Assembly (NCBI RefSeq): GCF_000372465.1
Contig: NZ_AQUZ01000006.1
Coordinates: forward strand, 129,417 to 193,416
Reading direction: 5' to 3'
Length of the DNA: 64,000 nt
Source: Kribbella catacumbae DSM 19601
GTDB taxonomy: Bacteria; Actinomycetota; Actinomycetes; Propionibacteriales; Kribbellaceae
Made by a program: the position numbers and the translations under genes. Below are positions 27,156 through 39,471 of the stretch, one piece after another (the first letter of the stretch is position 1; each line of letters opens with the position of its first letter). The notes under the pieces were generated by a model. The model had not been told where the DNA came from. It did not search any database and was given only the letters and a program-made list of their open reading frames with translations.

Positions 27156-27740
27156 ATGGCTGTGAACTTGACGCGGATCTATACCCGGACCGGTGACGCC
27201 GGTGAGACCCGCCTGGGCGACATGAGCAAGGCATCGAAGACCGACGCGCGGGTGGTGGCGTACGGCGATGTCGACGAGGCGAACTCGGCGATCGGCGTCG
27301 CGATCGCCGCCGGATACCTGAACAGCGCCCTGGTGCTACTGCTGACCAGGATCCAGAACGACCTGTTCGACGTCGGCGCCGACCTGTGCAACCCGATCAC
27401 GCCCGACCCGGAGTACCCGCCGCTGCGGATCACCCAGGACTACATCGACCGGCTCGAAGGCTGGTGCGACGAGTACAACGACCGCCTCACCAAACTCCGC
27501 TCGTTCATCCTCCCCGGCGGCACCCCCGGCGCGGCGTACCTGAACGTCGCCCGCACAGTCACCCGCCGCGCGGAACGCTCCGCCTGGACAGCCGTAGAAG
27601 CCCACGGCCCGACGATCAACCTGCTCGCCATCACGTACCTCAACCGCCTGTCCGACCTGCTCTTCATCCTCGGCCGGGTAGCCAACCTCTCCTCCGGCGG
27701 CGACGTCCTCTGGGTACCGGGCGGCGAACGCGACAAATAG
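27156..27740 (+). CDS. Cob(I)yrinic acid a,c-diamide adenosyltransferase, PduO type
   Basis: A 194-residue PduO-family enzyme that attaches the adenosyl group of ATP to cob(I)alamin, giving coenzyme B12. The ATP-binding start TRIYTRTGDAGETRLGD and the later RTVTRRAERSAW are the two family signatures; NLLAITYLNRLSDLLFILGR closes the helical bundle. Adenosylcobalamin is the cofactor of mutases such as the MeaA encoded earlier in this window, though the genes are far apart. It is the usual neighbour of murA in actinobacteria. A strong hairpin follows directly. Confidence 0.94.
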   Translation: MAVNLTRIYTRTGDAGETRLGDMSKASKTDARVVAYGDVDEANSAIGVAIAAGYLNSALVLLLTRIQNDLFDVGADLCNPITPDPEYPPLRITQDYIDRLEGWCDEYNDRLTKLRSFILPGGTPGAAYLNVARTVTRRAERSAWTAVEAHGPTINLLAITYLNRLSDLLFILGRVANLSSGGDVLWVPGGERDK

Positions 27741-27742
27741 CG

Positions 27743-27769
27743 ACAACCCCGGCCAATTGGCCGGGTTGT
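27743..27769 (+). terminator. Terminator after the adenosyltransferase gene
   Basis: The hairpin ACAACCC/GGGTTGT with an extended GGCCAATTGGCC centre begins 3 bp after the stop codon. It is nearly a perfect palindrome with one bulged C. The position is that of a rho-independent terminator. Confidence 0.75.
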
Positions 27770-27891
27770 TGACAGTGGGGGGTGTCGGACGTCTCCTGTG
27801 AGAAGAGCTGTACGTGGCTGTCGCTGCCGTCCAGTGCATCGGGCGGTCGCACTGAGTCGAACTGCTCGGGGGACTGTCCCAAGGGGAAGTC

Positions 27892-29745
27892 GTGAAGCGT
27901 TTTGTGGTGGCCGGCGTACTCTCCGTCGGCCTGATGGCGCCGCTGCTGTCCGTACCCGCCGGCGCGGCGCCGGGAGACGTAGCGGTAAGTGACCGCACCT
28001 ATGTGCGGTACGACGGCGGCACCGACCCGGTGCTGGCCGCCTGCTCGACGAACAATCGGCAGCAGAACGAACCGACCGCGAGCGTGGCCCCGCACAATCC
28101 GGCGCTGATGAGCTCGGGATCCAACGACTACTGCACGGTCCCGACCACCGGCGGCACCTGGGCAGGCTTCTACTACTCGGGTAGCGGCGGCACATCGTGG
28201 ACCAACAGCCTGCTGCCGGGTTACCCCGGGGACACCTCACCAGCCGGTACCGCGTCGCCGCTGCAGCGGATCGGCGTCACCAACGCCGGGGACCCGGTGC
28301 AGGCCTGGGACAACGACGGACACCTCTACTACGCCGGCATCGGCTTCAACCGCGGCAAACCGGCACTCGGCTCGATCTGGGTCGCCCGTTATGGGTGGCC
28401 GGGCGGCGCCAGCCCGTCGTACCAGTTCACGACCCTGGTCGAGCGTGGGACGCCGAGCCCGATCTTCCTCGGGCTGTTCCACGACAAGATCCAGCTCGAG
28501 GTGGACCGCGGCGCGGACAGCCCGTACGAGGGCAACGTCTACGTCTGCTGGGCACGCTTCACCGCGAGCGGCCCGAACAACGGCGTGTTCCTGGCCCGGT
28601 CGAGCGATGGCGGCCAGACCTTCAGCAGCCAGAAGGTGTCGGAGTCGGTCCACGGCAGCCAGTTCTGCGACATCGCGGTGACCCGGGACGGTGACGTCTA
28701 CGTCGCGTGGCGGCAGTTCGAGTTCCGCCCGAACCAGGGGCAGTTGCAGGGCAACGCTGTCGCGTGGGTGAAGTCGGTCAACGGCGGCAAGTCGTTCACC
28801 AAGCCGGCCGTGGCGACTGGTTTCATCGGCTGGGACCCGGGCGACCAGACGGTCTCGGCTCCTGCCTATGGCCAGGCGAAGTACGACGCGTGCCTCGTGG
28901 GCGACGGCACACTGGGTGCCTGCGCGAGTCCGGAGCCGCGGGCGTTCGCGCGCGACTGCGGGGACGGGCCGCTGGCCTGCCAGTCCGGTTACGTGTTCCA
29001 CCGGGCGAACTCGCAGGTGCGGATCACCGCTGATCCGACCACATCCGGTGATCCGGACGAAGTGTTCCTGGTCTACGACGGGACCGTCCCCGGCACGCAG
29101 GCGTCCACCGGTACGACGTACGGCACGATCAGCCCAGGCACCGGCAGCCAGGCCTCGATCTACTTCCTACGCACGAGCACGGGAGGCGGGGCGTGGTCCA
29201 CGCCGGCGCGGATCGACTCGCAGGCTGACGGCCATCAGTACTTCCCCGACATCGTGGCCGAGGCCGGCCAGCTGCACGCCGTCTGGCAGGACAGCCGGTT
29301 CGACGCCGCGGTGGGTCCAGGCGGACGCGACTTCCGCAGTGTCCCCGTCGGAAACCGTGCGGTGCCGGCGAATCCGCCGGGCGGGGTGTCCGCCGGTCCC
29401 GGACTCGCGGCCTTCTACGCCACGTCAGCGGACGACGGTGCAAGCTGGACGACCAGTGAGGTGACCACGGCTCGCACGATGCCGCAGTACGAGCAGTTCG
29501 GTAACCGCGATGTGCCGTTCTTCGGTGACTACAACTACATCGCCGCCTCGGGAACGACCGTGTTCATGACCTGGACGGATCACCGAGACGTTGTCGCGGG
29601 CACCGATCCGCGCTATCCGATTGATGGCGTGGACGGCTTCGACGTGCTGCAGTGCCGGGCCGCCAACCCCGACGGCACCTTCGGGCCGGACACCTGCCCG
29701 AACAACGGCGGCCTCGACCAGAACATCTACGGCGCCGTCCGCTGA
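27892..29745 (+). CDS. Secreted sialidase/BNR-fold protein
   Basis: A 617-residue exported protein. The signal peptide is MKRFVVAGVLSVGLMAPLLS followed by VPAGAAP, with cleavage likely after AGA. The mature part contains several Asp-box-like turns (SSDGGQTF, SVNGGKSF, SADDGASW), which mark six-bladed beta-propellers of the sialidase/exo-alpha-sialidase superfamily. Paired Cys (CSTNN, YCTVP, CWARF, FCDI) fit an extracellular location. No Arg triad of true sialidases can be confirmed by eye, so the substrate is open. GTG at 27892 is the start, with AAGGGGAAG 4 bases upstream. A perfect hairpin ends the transcript. Confidence 0.8.
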   Translation: MKRFVVAGVLSVGLMAPLLSVPAGAAPGDVAVSDRTYVRYDGGTDPVLAACSTNNRQQNEPTASVAPHNPALMSSGSNDYCTVPTTGGTWAGFYYSGSGGTSWTNSLLPGYPGDTSPAGTASPLQRIGVTNAGDPVQAWDNDGHLYYAGIGFNRGKPALGSIWVARYGWPGGASPSYQFTTLVERGTPSPIFLGLFHDKIQLEVDRGADSPYEGNVYVCWARFTASGPNNGVFLARSSDGGQTFSSQKVSESVHGSQFCDIAVTRDGDVYVAWRQFEFRPNQGQLQGNAVAWVKSVNGGKSFTKPAVATGFIGWDPGDQTVSAPAYGQAKYDACLVGDGTLGACASPEPRAFARDCGDGPLACQSGYVFHRANSQVRITADPTTSGDPDEVFLVYDGTVPGTQASTGTTYGTISPGTGSQASIYFLRTSTGGGAWSTPARIDSQADGHQYFPDIVAEAGQLHAVWQDSRFDAAVGPGGRDFRSVPVGNRAVPANPPGGVSAGPGLAAFYATSADDGASWTTSEVTTARTMPQYEQFGNRDVPFFGDYNYIAASGTTVFMTWTDHRDVVAGTDPRYPIDGVDGFDVLQCRAANPDGTFGPDTCPNNGGLDQNIYGAVR

Positions 29746-29757
29746 TCCCGTCATCGT

Positions 29758-29784
29758 GTCCGGAGAACCGTGAGTTCTCCGGAC
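29758..29784. terminator. Bidirectional terminator between the BNR gene and sppA
   Basis: Perfect 11-bp arms, GTCCGGAGAAC and GTTCTCCGGAC, enclose a 5-base loop. It lies 12 bp after the plus-strand stop and 15 bp after the convergent sppA stop, so it can serve both. Confidence 0.85.
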
Positions 29785-29799
29785 GCGATCACCGGCGGG

Positions 29800-31458
29800 T
29801 CAGGTGATTCGCCAGTTCAGCGGCATGGTGAGTACGCCGGTGGGTGGGAGGCCGAGGGCGGTGTAGAGCGTGCTGGTCAGGCCGTCAGCCGTCCAAGCCT
29901 TTGCTGTGGCCGCCAAGTCTTCGGTGGACTCCGGCGGGCGCAAGCGATCCAGGAGCGAGCGGTGTGGGGCCACGGTCAGGGCGATGTGGTCGCGGTCCAG
30001 GCCGGCGCGGTTGCAGGCTACCTGGAGGGCGTGTTCGAAGCCGCCCAGTTCGTCGACCAGTTTGCGTTCGTGCGCATCGGCTCCGGTCCAGACGCGACCG
30101 CGGGCCAGGGCTTCCAGGTCTGCTTCGGGCATTCCGCGGTCCTGGGCGGCCTTGGCGACGAAGTCTGCGTAGATGCGGTCCAGAGTCTCCTCCAGGCGCT
30201 CCCACTGCTCCGGCGAGAACTCCTCCTGAGCGGAGTACATCCGGGCGTTCTGCCCCTGCGACACAGCCTCTTGCGAGATGCCGATGCGGCCCAATGCATC
30301 CCGTACTACGCCCTTGCCGGACAGGACGCCGATGGAGCCGGTGATCGTGCCTGGCTGGGCCACGATCACGTCGGCCGGCATCGCCACGAAGTACCCGCCG
30401 GAGGCCGCGACACTGCCCATGGACGCGATCACTGGTCGCCCGGTGGCTCGCAGGCGCAGTACCTCGTGGCGGATGGCGTCAGAGGCGACATAGGAGCCGC
30501 CGGGGCTGTCGATACGCAGTACGACGGCTTTGACCTTGTCGTCATCGGCTACGGCTCGCAGAGCAGCTCCGATGGTGTCCGAACCCGAGCTGGAACCACC
30601 TAGCGGGCCACTACCGGAGTTGCGGCCGACAGTGATGCCTCCACTGACCCGAACGACCGCCACTACAGGCTTCTGCGGCCAAGGGAGGTTCTCCCGAACC
30701 TCCTGGAGCGTGCGAGGGCTACGGCGTACGTAGCGCTCGGCCAGCAAGGCTGTGGTCTCCCCCAGCCGCTTCTGCAATTCTTCGTAGACGTCGGACCGGT
30801 AGCCGAGCCGATCGACCAGCCCAGCCTCAAGCCCGGCCTCAGCCGGCATCGGCGCGCTGTCCACGAGTTCACGCACTTTGGCGAGCTCCAGCTGACGCCG
30901 TACGGCGATGCCTTCGACGATCTGCTCGTACGCCGATTCGGCCAGCCGCGACGCCATCTCGCGCGCCGGCCCGGTCATCTCCTTCTCGGTGAACGTGTCC
31001 ACGGCGGTCTTGTACTCACGCCGCTTCCCGAACTGCGGGATCACGCCGGCCTTGTCCAACGCACCCCGCACGAAGGTCGCCTGCACGGACACGCCGGTGA
31101 TCCCGAGATCGCCCGACGGCTGGACCCAGATCTCGTCGAAGGCGGTCGCCAGGTAGTAGGGCACGGTCCCGCCGCCGACCTCCCCGAACGACTCGGTCCA
31201 GGCGATAGCGCCTTTCCCCGACGCCCGGAAGTCAGCCACGGCCTCGCGCAGGTCCTGCACCTGGGCCAGCGACAGCGCCGGGCCACCCAGATGCGCGACG
31301 ACGCCGGCCACCTGGTCGTCCTTCGCCGCCTTACGCAACGCCACCACCAACTCCCGCAGGGTCGGCAGATGCCGCGCCCGGAAAGCAGCCAACGGCGACG
31401 CAGGCGGAGTCTCCAGGACCCCACGCGTCAGATCCAGCTCCAGCAGAATGCCCGTCAT
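29800..31458 (-). CDS. sppA: Signal peptide peptidase SppA, 67K-type (S49 family)
   Basis: A 552-residue protein with two S49-type domains. The catalytic Ser is expected in SMGSVAASGGYFVAM of the C-terminal domain, and the general-base Lys in GKRREYKTAVD of the N-terminal domain; together they form the Ser-Lys dyad of the long SppA form. Escherichia coli SppA has an N-terminal membrane anchor. Here the chain begins MTGILLELDLTRGV with no such helix, so this member may be soluble or peripheral. The family digests cleaved signal peptides. It is convergent with the BNR gene and lies downstream of the DUF2550 gene. Confidence 0.9.
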   Translation of the reverse strand: MTGILLELDLTRGVLETPPASPLAAFRARHLPTLRELVVALRKAAKDDQVAGVVAHLGGPALSLAQVQDLREAVADFRASGKGAIAWTESFGEVGGGTVPYYLATAFDEIWVQPSGDLGITGVSVQATFVRGALDKAGVIPQFGKRREYKTAVDTFTEKEMTGPAREMASRLAESAYEQIVEGIAVRRQLELAKVRELVDSAPMPAEAGLEAGLVDRLGYRSDVYEELQKRLGETTALLAERYVRRSPRTLQEVRENLPWPQKPVVAVVRVSGGITVGRNSGSGPLGGSSSGSDTIGAALRAVADDDKVKAVVLRIDSPGGSYVASDAIRHEVLRLRATGRPVIASMGSVAASGGYFVAMPADVIVAQPGTITGSIGVLSGKGVVRDALGRIGISQEAVSQGQNARMYSAQEEFSPEQWERLEETLDRIYADFVAKAAQDRGMPEADLEALARGRVWTGADAHERKLVDELGGFEHALQVACNRAGLDRDHIALTVAPHRSLLDRLRPPESTEDLAATAKAWTADGLTSTLYTALGLPPTGVLTMPLNWRIT

Positions 31459-31490
31459 ACCCCGACCCTAGACAGGCCGGTCAAAGAACC

Positions 31491-31922
31491 CTAGAGATAT
31501 GTCTGGGTGCTGGGAGGGGCGGATTCCATCCAGGCGAGGACGCCGGTGAGGGCTTCTTCGGTCATCGCGAAGTGGACGGTGCGGTCCCGGAGCTCGGCGT
31601 CGACGATGACGTGGCCGGCGTAGGTGACCAGGGGCTCGTTGCCCATCGGGCGGCGGGTGGTGACGCTTTCGAGCTGGCGGCGGTTCACGGTCAGCTTCGG
31701 CCACCAGGCCAGGCTGAAGACGCGAAACCACTGCAGGTCGTCACCGACGTAGCGGGCCAGGCCCAGCGCCCAGCCGCGGCCGTGGTCCTTCTCAGCGAGT
31801 TGCAGGCTGCAATCGAACGTGCCGCCGTCCCTGGACAACCAGCGACGACGGCACGCGAAAGCGATGATCAGCAGTACGGCAGCAAGGCAACAGACCCCGA
31901 CCAATTCGAGGACTGTGCTCAT
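31491..31922 (-). CDS. DUF2550 family membrane protein
   Basis: A 143-residue protein with one N-terminal membrane helix (VLELVGVCCLAAVLLIIAFA) and a cytoplasmic domain (GTFDCSLQLAEKDHGRGWAL, WFRVFSLAWWPKLTVNRRQL). This matches DUF2550, which is regularly found just downstream of atpC in actinobacteria. The function is unknown. It starts 92 bp after the atpC stop and may be read from the same transcript. Confidence 0.87.
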   Translation of the reverse strand: MSTVLELVGVCCLAAVLLIIAFACRRRWLSRDGGTFDCSLQLAEKDHGRGWALGLARYVGDDLQWFRVFSLAWWPKLTVNRRQLESVTTRRPMGNEPLVTYAGHVIVDAELRDRTVHFAMTEEALTGVLAWMESAPPSTQTYL

Positions 31923-32014
31923 AAGTTGCCAACCTCATTCCTGGTGCCCTCGCTGTGGTGACACCATCCCCGAACCGTACTGACTCGTGCTCTGTTCAAT
32001 TATGGCAGGTGGGT

Positions 32015-32418
32015 TCAGGACGCCTTCTCGGCGGCCCTCACCCGGGCTTCGGCGAGCCGGACATGCTCCTGCTCGTCCTCGCTGTTGGTGCCGGCGGCCT
32101 GGGCCTGTTCGAGCGCCCGCTTCGCCTCCTCCAGGTCGATGTCGTGACCCATCTCGGCGTTCTCGGCCAGGATCGACACCCGGTCGTTCGCCACCGAGAT
32201 GAAGCCGTCCGGCGCGGCCGCGACGAAGTACTCGTCGTCGACGGTCCGCACCTGGACGGTGCCACCCTGCAGCAGACCCAGCAGCGGTGCGTGCCCCGGC
32301 AGGATGCCGACGTCACCGTCGGTGGTCCGGGCGATGACGATCTTCGCCTGCCCCTCCCAGACGACCCGCTCGGCCGCGACCAGCGCGACGTCGAGGTGCT
32401 TGCCGGTGTCTTCTGCCA

Positions 32419-32419
<1 letters not shown>
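32015..32419 (-). CDS. atpC: ATP synthase F1 subunit epsilon
   Basis: A 134-residue epsilon subunit, part of the central rotor stalk and an inhibitor of ATP hydrolysis. The beta-sandwich is clear (VALVAAERVVWEGQAKIVIA, GDVGILPGHAPLLGLLQGGT, DGFISVANDRVSILAENAEM), followed by a helical tail (DLEEAKRALEQAQAAGTNSE). Its ATG overlaps the atpD stop by one base (TGATG), indicating translational coupling. It is the last ATP synthase gene of the operon. Confidence 0.97.
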
Positions 32420-34790
<2,371 letters not shown>

Positions 34791-34796
34791 GGACGA

Positions 34797-36434
34797 TCAG
34801 CCCCGCTTCTGCCGGATGATCTGCTCCTGCTCGACGTTCTCGGAGTCCAGTGCCTCGGACTCCTCCTTGCCGACCAGCAGCTGGCCGTCGGAGGTCTGGA
34901 AGGTCGGCTTGAACGCGTCCAGCGCGTCCGTCACGGCGGCAGCCGACTCGTCCTCGAACTTGCCCGACTCGCGGACCGCGTCGAGCACGTTGCTCTCGCG
35001 GCGCAGGTAGTCGAGGAACTCGCGCTCGAACCGGAGTACGTCGCTGACCGGGACATCGTCGAACTTGCCCGTCGTACCGGCCCAGATGGAGACCGTCTGC
35101 TCCTCGACCGGGTACGGCGAGTACTGCGGCTGACGCAGCAGCTCGACCAGTCGCTGACCGCGGTCCAGCTGGCGGCGCGAGGTGGCGTCGAGGTCGGAGG
35201 CGAACATCGCGAACGCCTCCATCGCACGGAACTGGGCCAGATCCAGCTTCAGCGAGCCGGAGACCTTCTTCATGCCCTTGACCTGGGCGGCGCCGCCGAC
35301 CCGGGACACCGAGATACCGACGTCGATGGCGGGGCGGATGTTGGCGTTGAACAGGTCCGACTGGAGGAAGATCTGGCCGTCGGTGATGGAGATGACGTTG
35401 GTCGGGATGAAGGCCGAGACGTCGTTCGCCTTGGTCTCGATCACCGGCAGACCCGTCATCGACCCGCCGCCGAGCTCGTCGCTCAGCTTCGCGCAGCGCT
35501 CGAGCAGACGGCTGTGCAGGTAGAAGACGTCACCCGGGTAGGCCTCGCGGCCCGGCGGGCGGCGCAGCAGCAGCGACATCGACCGGTAGGCCTCGGCCTG
35601 CTTGGTCAGGTCGTCGAAGACGATCAGGACGTGCTTGCCCTGGTACATCCAGTGCTGGCCGATGGCCGAGCCGGTGTACGGCGCGACGTACTTGAAGCCG
35701 GCCGCGTCGGACGCCGGGGAGGCGACGATGGTGGTGTACTCCATCGCGCCGGCCTCTTCGAGCGCGCCGCGCACCGAGGCGATCGTCGAGCCCTTCTGGC
35801 CGATCGCCACGTAGATGCAGCGAACCTGCTTGTCCGGGTCGCCGGAGTCCCAATTGGCCTTCTGGTTGATGATCGTGTCGACCGCGATCGCCGTCTTGCC
35901 GGTCTTGCGGTCACCGATGATCAGCTGACGCTGGCCGCGGCCGACCGGGATCATGCCGTCGATCGCCTTGATACCGGTCTGCAGCGGTTCGCGGACCTCC
36001 TGGCGGTCCATCACGCCGGCGGCCTGCAGCTCCAGGGCGCGGGAGCCCTCGAGGTCCTTGAGCTCGCCCAGGCCGTCGATCGGCTTACCCATCGCGTCGA
36101 CGACGCGACCCAGGTAGCCCTCACCGACGGGCACGGACAAGACCGTGCCGGTCCGGCGGACCTGCTGGCCTTCCTCGATGCCGCTGAACTCACCGAGGAC
36201 GACGACGCCGATGTCACGGACGTCGAGGTTCAAGGCGATGCCCTGGGTGCCGTCCTCGAACTCGAGCAGCTCGTTGGTCATCGCCGAGGGCAGGCCCTCG
36301 ACGTGCGCGATTCCGTCACCAGCGTCGACCACGGTGCCGACCTCTTCGCGGGTCGACTTGTCCGGTTCGTAGCTGGAGACGAAGCGATCCAGGGCGTCCC
36401 GGATCTCCTCCGGCCTGATCGTGAGCTCCGCCAT
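34797..36434 (-). CDS. atpA: ATP synthase F1 subunit alpha
   Basis: A 545-residue non-catalytic nucleotide-binding subunit. The P-loop [15 protein letters not shown] sits in [13 protein letters not shown]; the signature [15 protein letters not shown] appears here as [19 protein letters not shown]. The C-terminal extension of about 35 residues ([20 protein letters not shown]) is usual in actinobacteria. It is 91 bp downstream of atpH, the largest gap inside the F1 part of the operon. Confidence 0.97.
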   Translation of the reverse strand: MAELTIRPEEIRDALDRFVSSYEPDKSTREEVGTVVDAGDGIAHVEGLPSAMTNELLEFEDGTQGIALNLDVRDIGVVVLGEFSGIEEGQQVRRTGTVLSVPVGEGYLGRVVDAMGKPIDGLGELKDLEGSRALELQAAGVMDRQEVREPLQTGIKAIDGMIPVGRGQRQLIIGDRKTGKTAIAVDTIINQKANWDSGDPDKQVRCIYVAIGQKGSTIASVRGALEEAGAMEYTTIVASPASDAAGFKYVAPYTGSAIGQHWMYQGKHVLIVFDDLTKQAEAYRSMSLLLRRPPGREAYPGDVFYLHSRLLERCAKLSDELGGGSMTGLPVIETKANDVSAFIPTNVISITDGQIFLQSDLFNANIRPAIDVGISVSRVGGAAQVKGMKKVSGSLKLDLAQFRAMEAFAMFASDLDATSRRQLDRGQRLVELLRQPQYSPYPVEEQTVSIWAGTTGKFDDVPVSDVLRFEREFLDYLRRESNVLDAVRESGKFEDESAAAVTDALDAFKPTFQTSDGQLLVGKEESEALDSENVEQEQIIRQKRG

Positions 36435-36525
36435 TATCTTCCGTCCCTGCTTCCTTGACCTAGCTGGCCTGTGAAATTGGCTCTAGAGGTTTGCTGACCA
36501 CTAGCGCCGCACTATGTCGTTAGGG

Positions 36526-37323
36526 TCAGCCCGCGATGCGCCGTTGCGCCTCGTCGAGCCGGGCCGCGATGGTTCCGTCGATCACTTCGTCACCGATGTC
36601 CACCCGGACGCCGCCGACGACCTTGGGGTCGACGATCACGTTCAGCTGGATCTGCCGACCGTACTGCCGGCCGAGCGCCTCGGCGAGCCTGGAACGCTCG
36701 TCCTCGGACAGGTCGACAGCCACTCGCACGGTCGCGATGCTGGCATTGCGCCGGGCCGCGGCAGCGACCTGGTAGGACCGCATCGAGCCCGCGAAGTTGC
36801 GGCCCCGGCCGTCCACCGCGCGCTCGGCCAGCCGCACGGTGACGGGATCGGCCTTGCCCTGCAGCAGCCCGTGGATCAGCTCCTGGCGAGGTGCGAGCGG
36901 GATGTTGCGGTCGCTCAGCTTGTCGCTCAGCTCCCGCTCGGCCGCGACCACCCGGTCGAGCCGGAACAGCTCGTCCTCCAGCTCGTCCAGCTTGCGCTGG
37001 CCGTCGGCGTACGCGATGTCGGCCTCGACGCTGAGCTGGTCGAGTGCGTTGCCGAGGTCACGGCTGCTGACCCAGCGACCGGCCACGGCGGCGGACAGGA
37101 GCTCCACCGCCTGGGCGGAGATCTTGCCGCTGAACAACTGCTCGACCAGACCGGTCCGGGTCGCCTGCGGGCGGGCCGGGTCGGTCAGGGTGCGCCGGAG
37201 CGCGCCGTTGTTGTCGAGCAGCTTGGCCACCGAGAACAGCTCGGCGCCCAGGCCTTCGATGACGGTGACCCCCGCCAGGACCTCCTGGGCCCGGGCGAGT
37301 GACTCCCTCGATGCGCCGCGCAT
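36526..37323 (-). CDS. atpH: ATP synthase subunit delta
   Basis: A 265-residue delta subunit that links F1 to the peripheral stalk. It is longer than the 180-residue E. coli form, as usual in actinobacteria, because of an added N-terminal helical half. The C-terminal block ATVRVAVDLSEDERSRLAEA and VIVDPKVVGGVRVDIGDEVI is the family signature. The start codon overlaps the atpF stop by one base (TGATG). Confidence 0.95.
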   Translation of the reverse strand: MRGASRESLARAQEVLAGVTVIEGLGAELFSVAKLLDNNGALRRTLTDPARPQATRTGLVEQLFSGKISAQAVELLSAAVAGRWVSSRDLGNALDQLSVEADIAYADGQRKLDELEDELFRLDRVVAAERELSDKLSDRNIPLAPRQELIHGLLQGKADPVTVRLAERAVDGRGRNFAGSMRSYQVAAAARRNASIATVRVAVDLSEDERSRLAEALGRQYGRQIQLNVIVDPKVVGGVRVDIGDEVIDGTIAARLDEAQRRIAG

Positions 37324-37898
37324 CAGCCGTCCGTTCCAACTGCCTGGCGAGCCGACTCCGAGGATTCCAGGTCCGCCAGGAAGCGCTCGACGGTGCGACG
37401 CTGACGCGCCTCGTCCTCGAGCGATTCGCCGACGATGCGACCGGCCAGCGTGGTCGCCATGGTGCCGACCTCGCTGCGCAGCGAAGCGACGGCCTGAGCC
37501 CGCTCCGCGTCGATCTGGGTCCGGGCATGGGTCACGATGCGCTCGGCCTCGGTGTTGGCCTGCTCACGCATCTCCGCGATGATCAGCGCACCCTGCTCAC
37601 GCGCGTCCTCGCGGATCTTCGCAGCTTCCTGCCGGGCTTCGGCCAGCTGCGCGTTGTACTTGTCGAGCGCCGCCTTCGCCTCGGCCTGGGCCCGCTTGGC
37701 CTCGTTCATCCCGCCTTCGATCGCCGCGGTCCGATCGGCGTAAGCCTTTTCGAACTTGGGCGAGACGAACTTGGAGAAGGCGAAGGCCAGCAGGATCAGG
37801 AAGACGAAGCCGAAGATGATCTCAGCCGTGTGCGGCATCAGCGGGCTGGGGGTCTCCTCAGCGGCAGCCTCTGTCAACGGCAGAAGTTTCGTCAGCAT
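37323..37898 (-). CDS. atpF: ATP synthase Fo subunit b
   Basis: A 191-residue peripheral stalk subunit. One membrane helix near the N-terminus (IIFGFVFLILLAFAFSKFVS) is followed by a long charged coiled coil (EAKRAQAEAKAALDKYNAQL, AEARQEAAKIREDAREQGAL). It dimerises and holds the F1 head still. It starts 28 bp after the atpE stop and is coupled to atpH. Confidence 0.97.
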   Translation of the reverse strand: MLTKLLPLTEAAAEETPSPLMPHTAEIIFGFVFLILLAFAFSKFVSPKFEKAYADRTAAIEGGMNEAKRAQAEAKAALDKYNAQLAEARQEAAKIREDAREQGALIIAEMREQANTEAERIVTHARTQIDAERAQAVASLRSEVGTMATTLAGRIVGESLEDEARQRRTVERFLADLESSESARQAVGTDG

Positions 37899-37926
37899 GT
37901 CTGGGTCCTGTCAGTCAGGGAGAAGG

Positions 37927-38154
37927 TCAGTTGCCCTGGAACACGAAGGCGAGGGCGATACCGATGATCGCCAGCACCTCGGTGACACCGAAACCGATCC
38001 AGGCGATGGACTGCAGCTTGCTCTGGGCCTCGGGCTGACGCGCGGTGCCGTTGATCACGGCGGCGAAGATCAGTCCGACGCCGACGCCCGGGCCGATCGC
38101 AGCCAGGCCGTAGCCGAGGACGGCGATGTCACCGGTCATCTGAAGAGCGTTCAT
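37927..38154 (-). CDS. atpE: ATP synthase Fo subunit c
   Basis: A 75-residue hairpin of two membrane helices forming the proton-driven ring. Helix 1 carries the Gly-rich stretch [10 protein letters not shown]; the loop is ARQPEAQ; helix 2 contains the proton-binding acid Glu59 ([12 protein letters not shown]). Ligands of Na+-type rings are not evident, so H+ coupling is expected. A 71-bp gap separates it from atpB. Confidence 0.98.
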   Translation of the reverse strand: MNALQMTGDIAVLGYGLAAIGPGVGVGLIFAAVINGTARQPEAQSKLQSIAWIGFGVTEVLAIIGIALAFVFQGN

Positions 38155-38225
38155 TGCTGTGTTTCCTTTCGGTACGGATGGAACATCCGGGATTCCGTTG
38201 GTACGGGTCTGTTGGGTGGTGCGGA

Positions 38226-39008
38226 TCAGTGATCGTCAGCGATCGCGCTGCCGATGTACTGCGCCGTCAGGACGACGAAGATGTAGGCCTGGATGCACTG
38301 CACGAACAGCTCCAGACCCGCGATCGCGAGCGCCATCAGCAAGGTGATGATGCCGACGCCGCCGATCGCGATGCTGCCGGAGTGCAGGATCATGTACTCG
38401 CCGCCGAGCACGAACACCAACAGCAGGATGTGACCCGCGAACATGTTGGCGAACAGCCGCAGGCTCAGCGAGACCGGGCGGACCAGGATGTTCGAGATGA
38501 ACTCGATCGGGATCATCAGCGGCATCAGCCACAGCGGGACACCGGCCGGCATCGTCTGGTGCTTGAAGTAGCCCCAGGCGCCGTGCTTCTTGATCCCGAC
38601 CGCGTTGTAGATGACCCAGCTCATGATCGCCGCGACATAGGCCCAGCCGATGTGACTGAAGGTCGGGAACTGGATCAGCGGGATCGTCGCGGCGACGTTG
38701 TTGAACAGGATGAAGAAGAACAGGCCGCACAGGTACGGCACGTACTTCATGTACTCGCGGCTGCCGATCGCGTCGCGGGCGATCGAGTTGCGGACGAAGT
38801 TGTACCCGAGCTCGCCGGCGAACTGCAGCTTGCTCGGCACGATCGCGGCCTTGCGCGACGCTCCGTAGAAGAACCAGACGATGACGATCACCGACAGCAT
38901 GGCCACCAGGACCGGCTTGGTGAACCACTCCACACCGCTGAAGATCGGTGGGGTCTCGAAACTTTGTGGACCGGGTGGGATGAACTCGGTCGAAACGCCG
39001 GCGATCAC
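38226..39008 (-). CDS. atpB: ATP synthase Fo subunit a
   Basis: A 260-residue membrane subunit forming the proton half-channels next to the c ring. The essential Arg is in [17 protein letters not shown], and the last helix block is [20 protein letters not shown]. Five or more membrane helices are evident. The start is GTG at 39008, with AGGAG 8-9 bases upstream. The start overlaps the end of an out-of-frame open reading frame that spans the preceding atpZ-like gene. Confidence 0.96.
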   Translation of the reverse strand: MIAGVSTEFIPPGPQSFETPPIFSGVEWFTKPVLVAMLSVIVIVWFFYGASRKAAIVPSKLQFAGELGYNFVRNSIARDAIGSREYMKYVPYLCGLFFFILFNNVAATIPLIQFPTFSHIGWAYVAAIMSWVIYNAVGIKKHGAWGYFKHQTMPAGVPLWLMPLMIPIEFISNILVRPVSLSLRLFANMFAGHILLLVFVLGGEYMILHSGSIAIGGVGIITLLMALAIAGLELFVQCIQAYIFVVLTAQYIGSAIADDH

Positions 39009-39105
39009 CGGGTCTCCTCTCGCGTCGTGCTCAAGTCGTTCGCCATCTGGCTAAGGGCAGGGCGGCTCAGGGCAAGGCGGTCAACTACGTCAGACCCGGC
39101 AGGGC

Positions 39106-39345
39106 TCAGGAGCGCCCGTACCGGAAGTGCAACATCAAGATGCTCAGGCCGGCACCGAGGACGATGCCCACCGGAAGCAGAAACTGGGTGCCCAGCCAGC
39201 GGTCCAATCCGAACCCGATACCCCCGTAGACGAGGATTCCGCCGATCAGATAAGACAGGACCCGCCAGCCATCGCCGGAAGTGTCGTTCGTACCGCCTCC
39301 GGCGGAAGGGTTCGGCGTCGGCTTCGGTTCCTCTTGCTGGCTCAT
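39106..39345 (-). CDS. AtpZ/AtpI-like small membrane protein
   Basis: A 79-residue protein with a short hydrophilic Pro-rich start (SQQEEPKPTPNPSAGGGTND) and two membrane helices (VLSYLIGGILVYGGIGFGLD and PVGIVLGAGLSILMLHF). Two-helix AtpZ-type proteins at the head of ATP synthase operons are thought to aid Mg2+ uptake or c-ring assembly. ATG at 39345 is preferred to 39372. The gene lies between the four-helix atpI-like gene and atpB, as expected. Confidence 0.8.
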   Translation of the reverse strand: MSQQEEPKPTPNPSAGGGTNDTSGDGWRVLSYLIGGILVYGGIGFGLDRWLGTQFLLPVGIVLGAGLSILMLHFRYGRS

Positions 39346-39471
39346 TGGCACCCGAAAGGTACCAGTCGGCAAGACGCCCGGTCACATCGGCCTGAGCGGG
39401 GCTGTCAGTGCCCTTCGCCACACCCTCGAACGAGGCTGGGAAACGGCTATCCACGGCGTTACGCAGAGTGC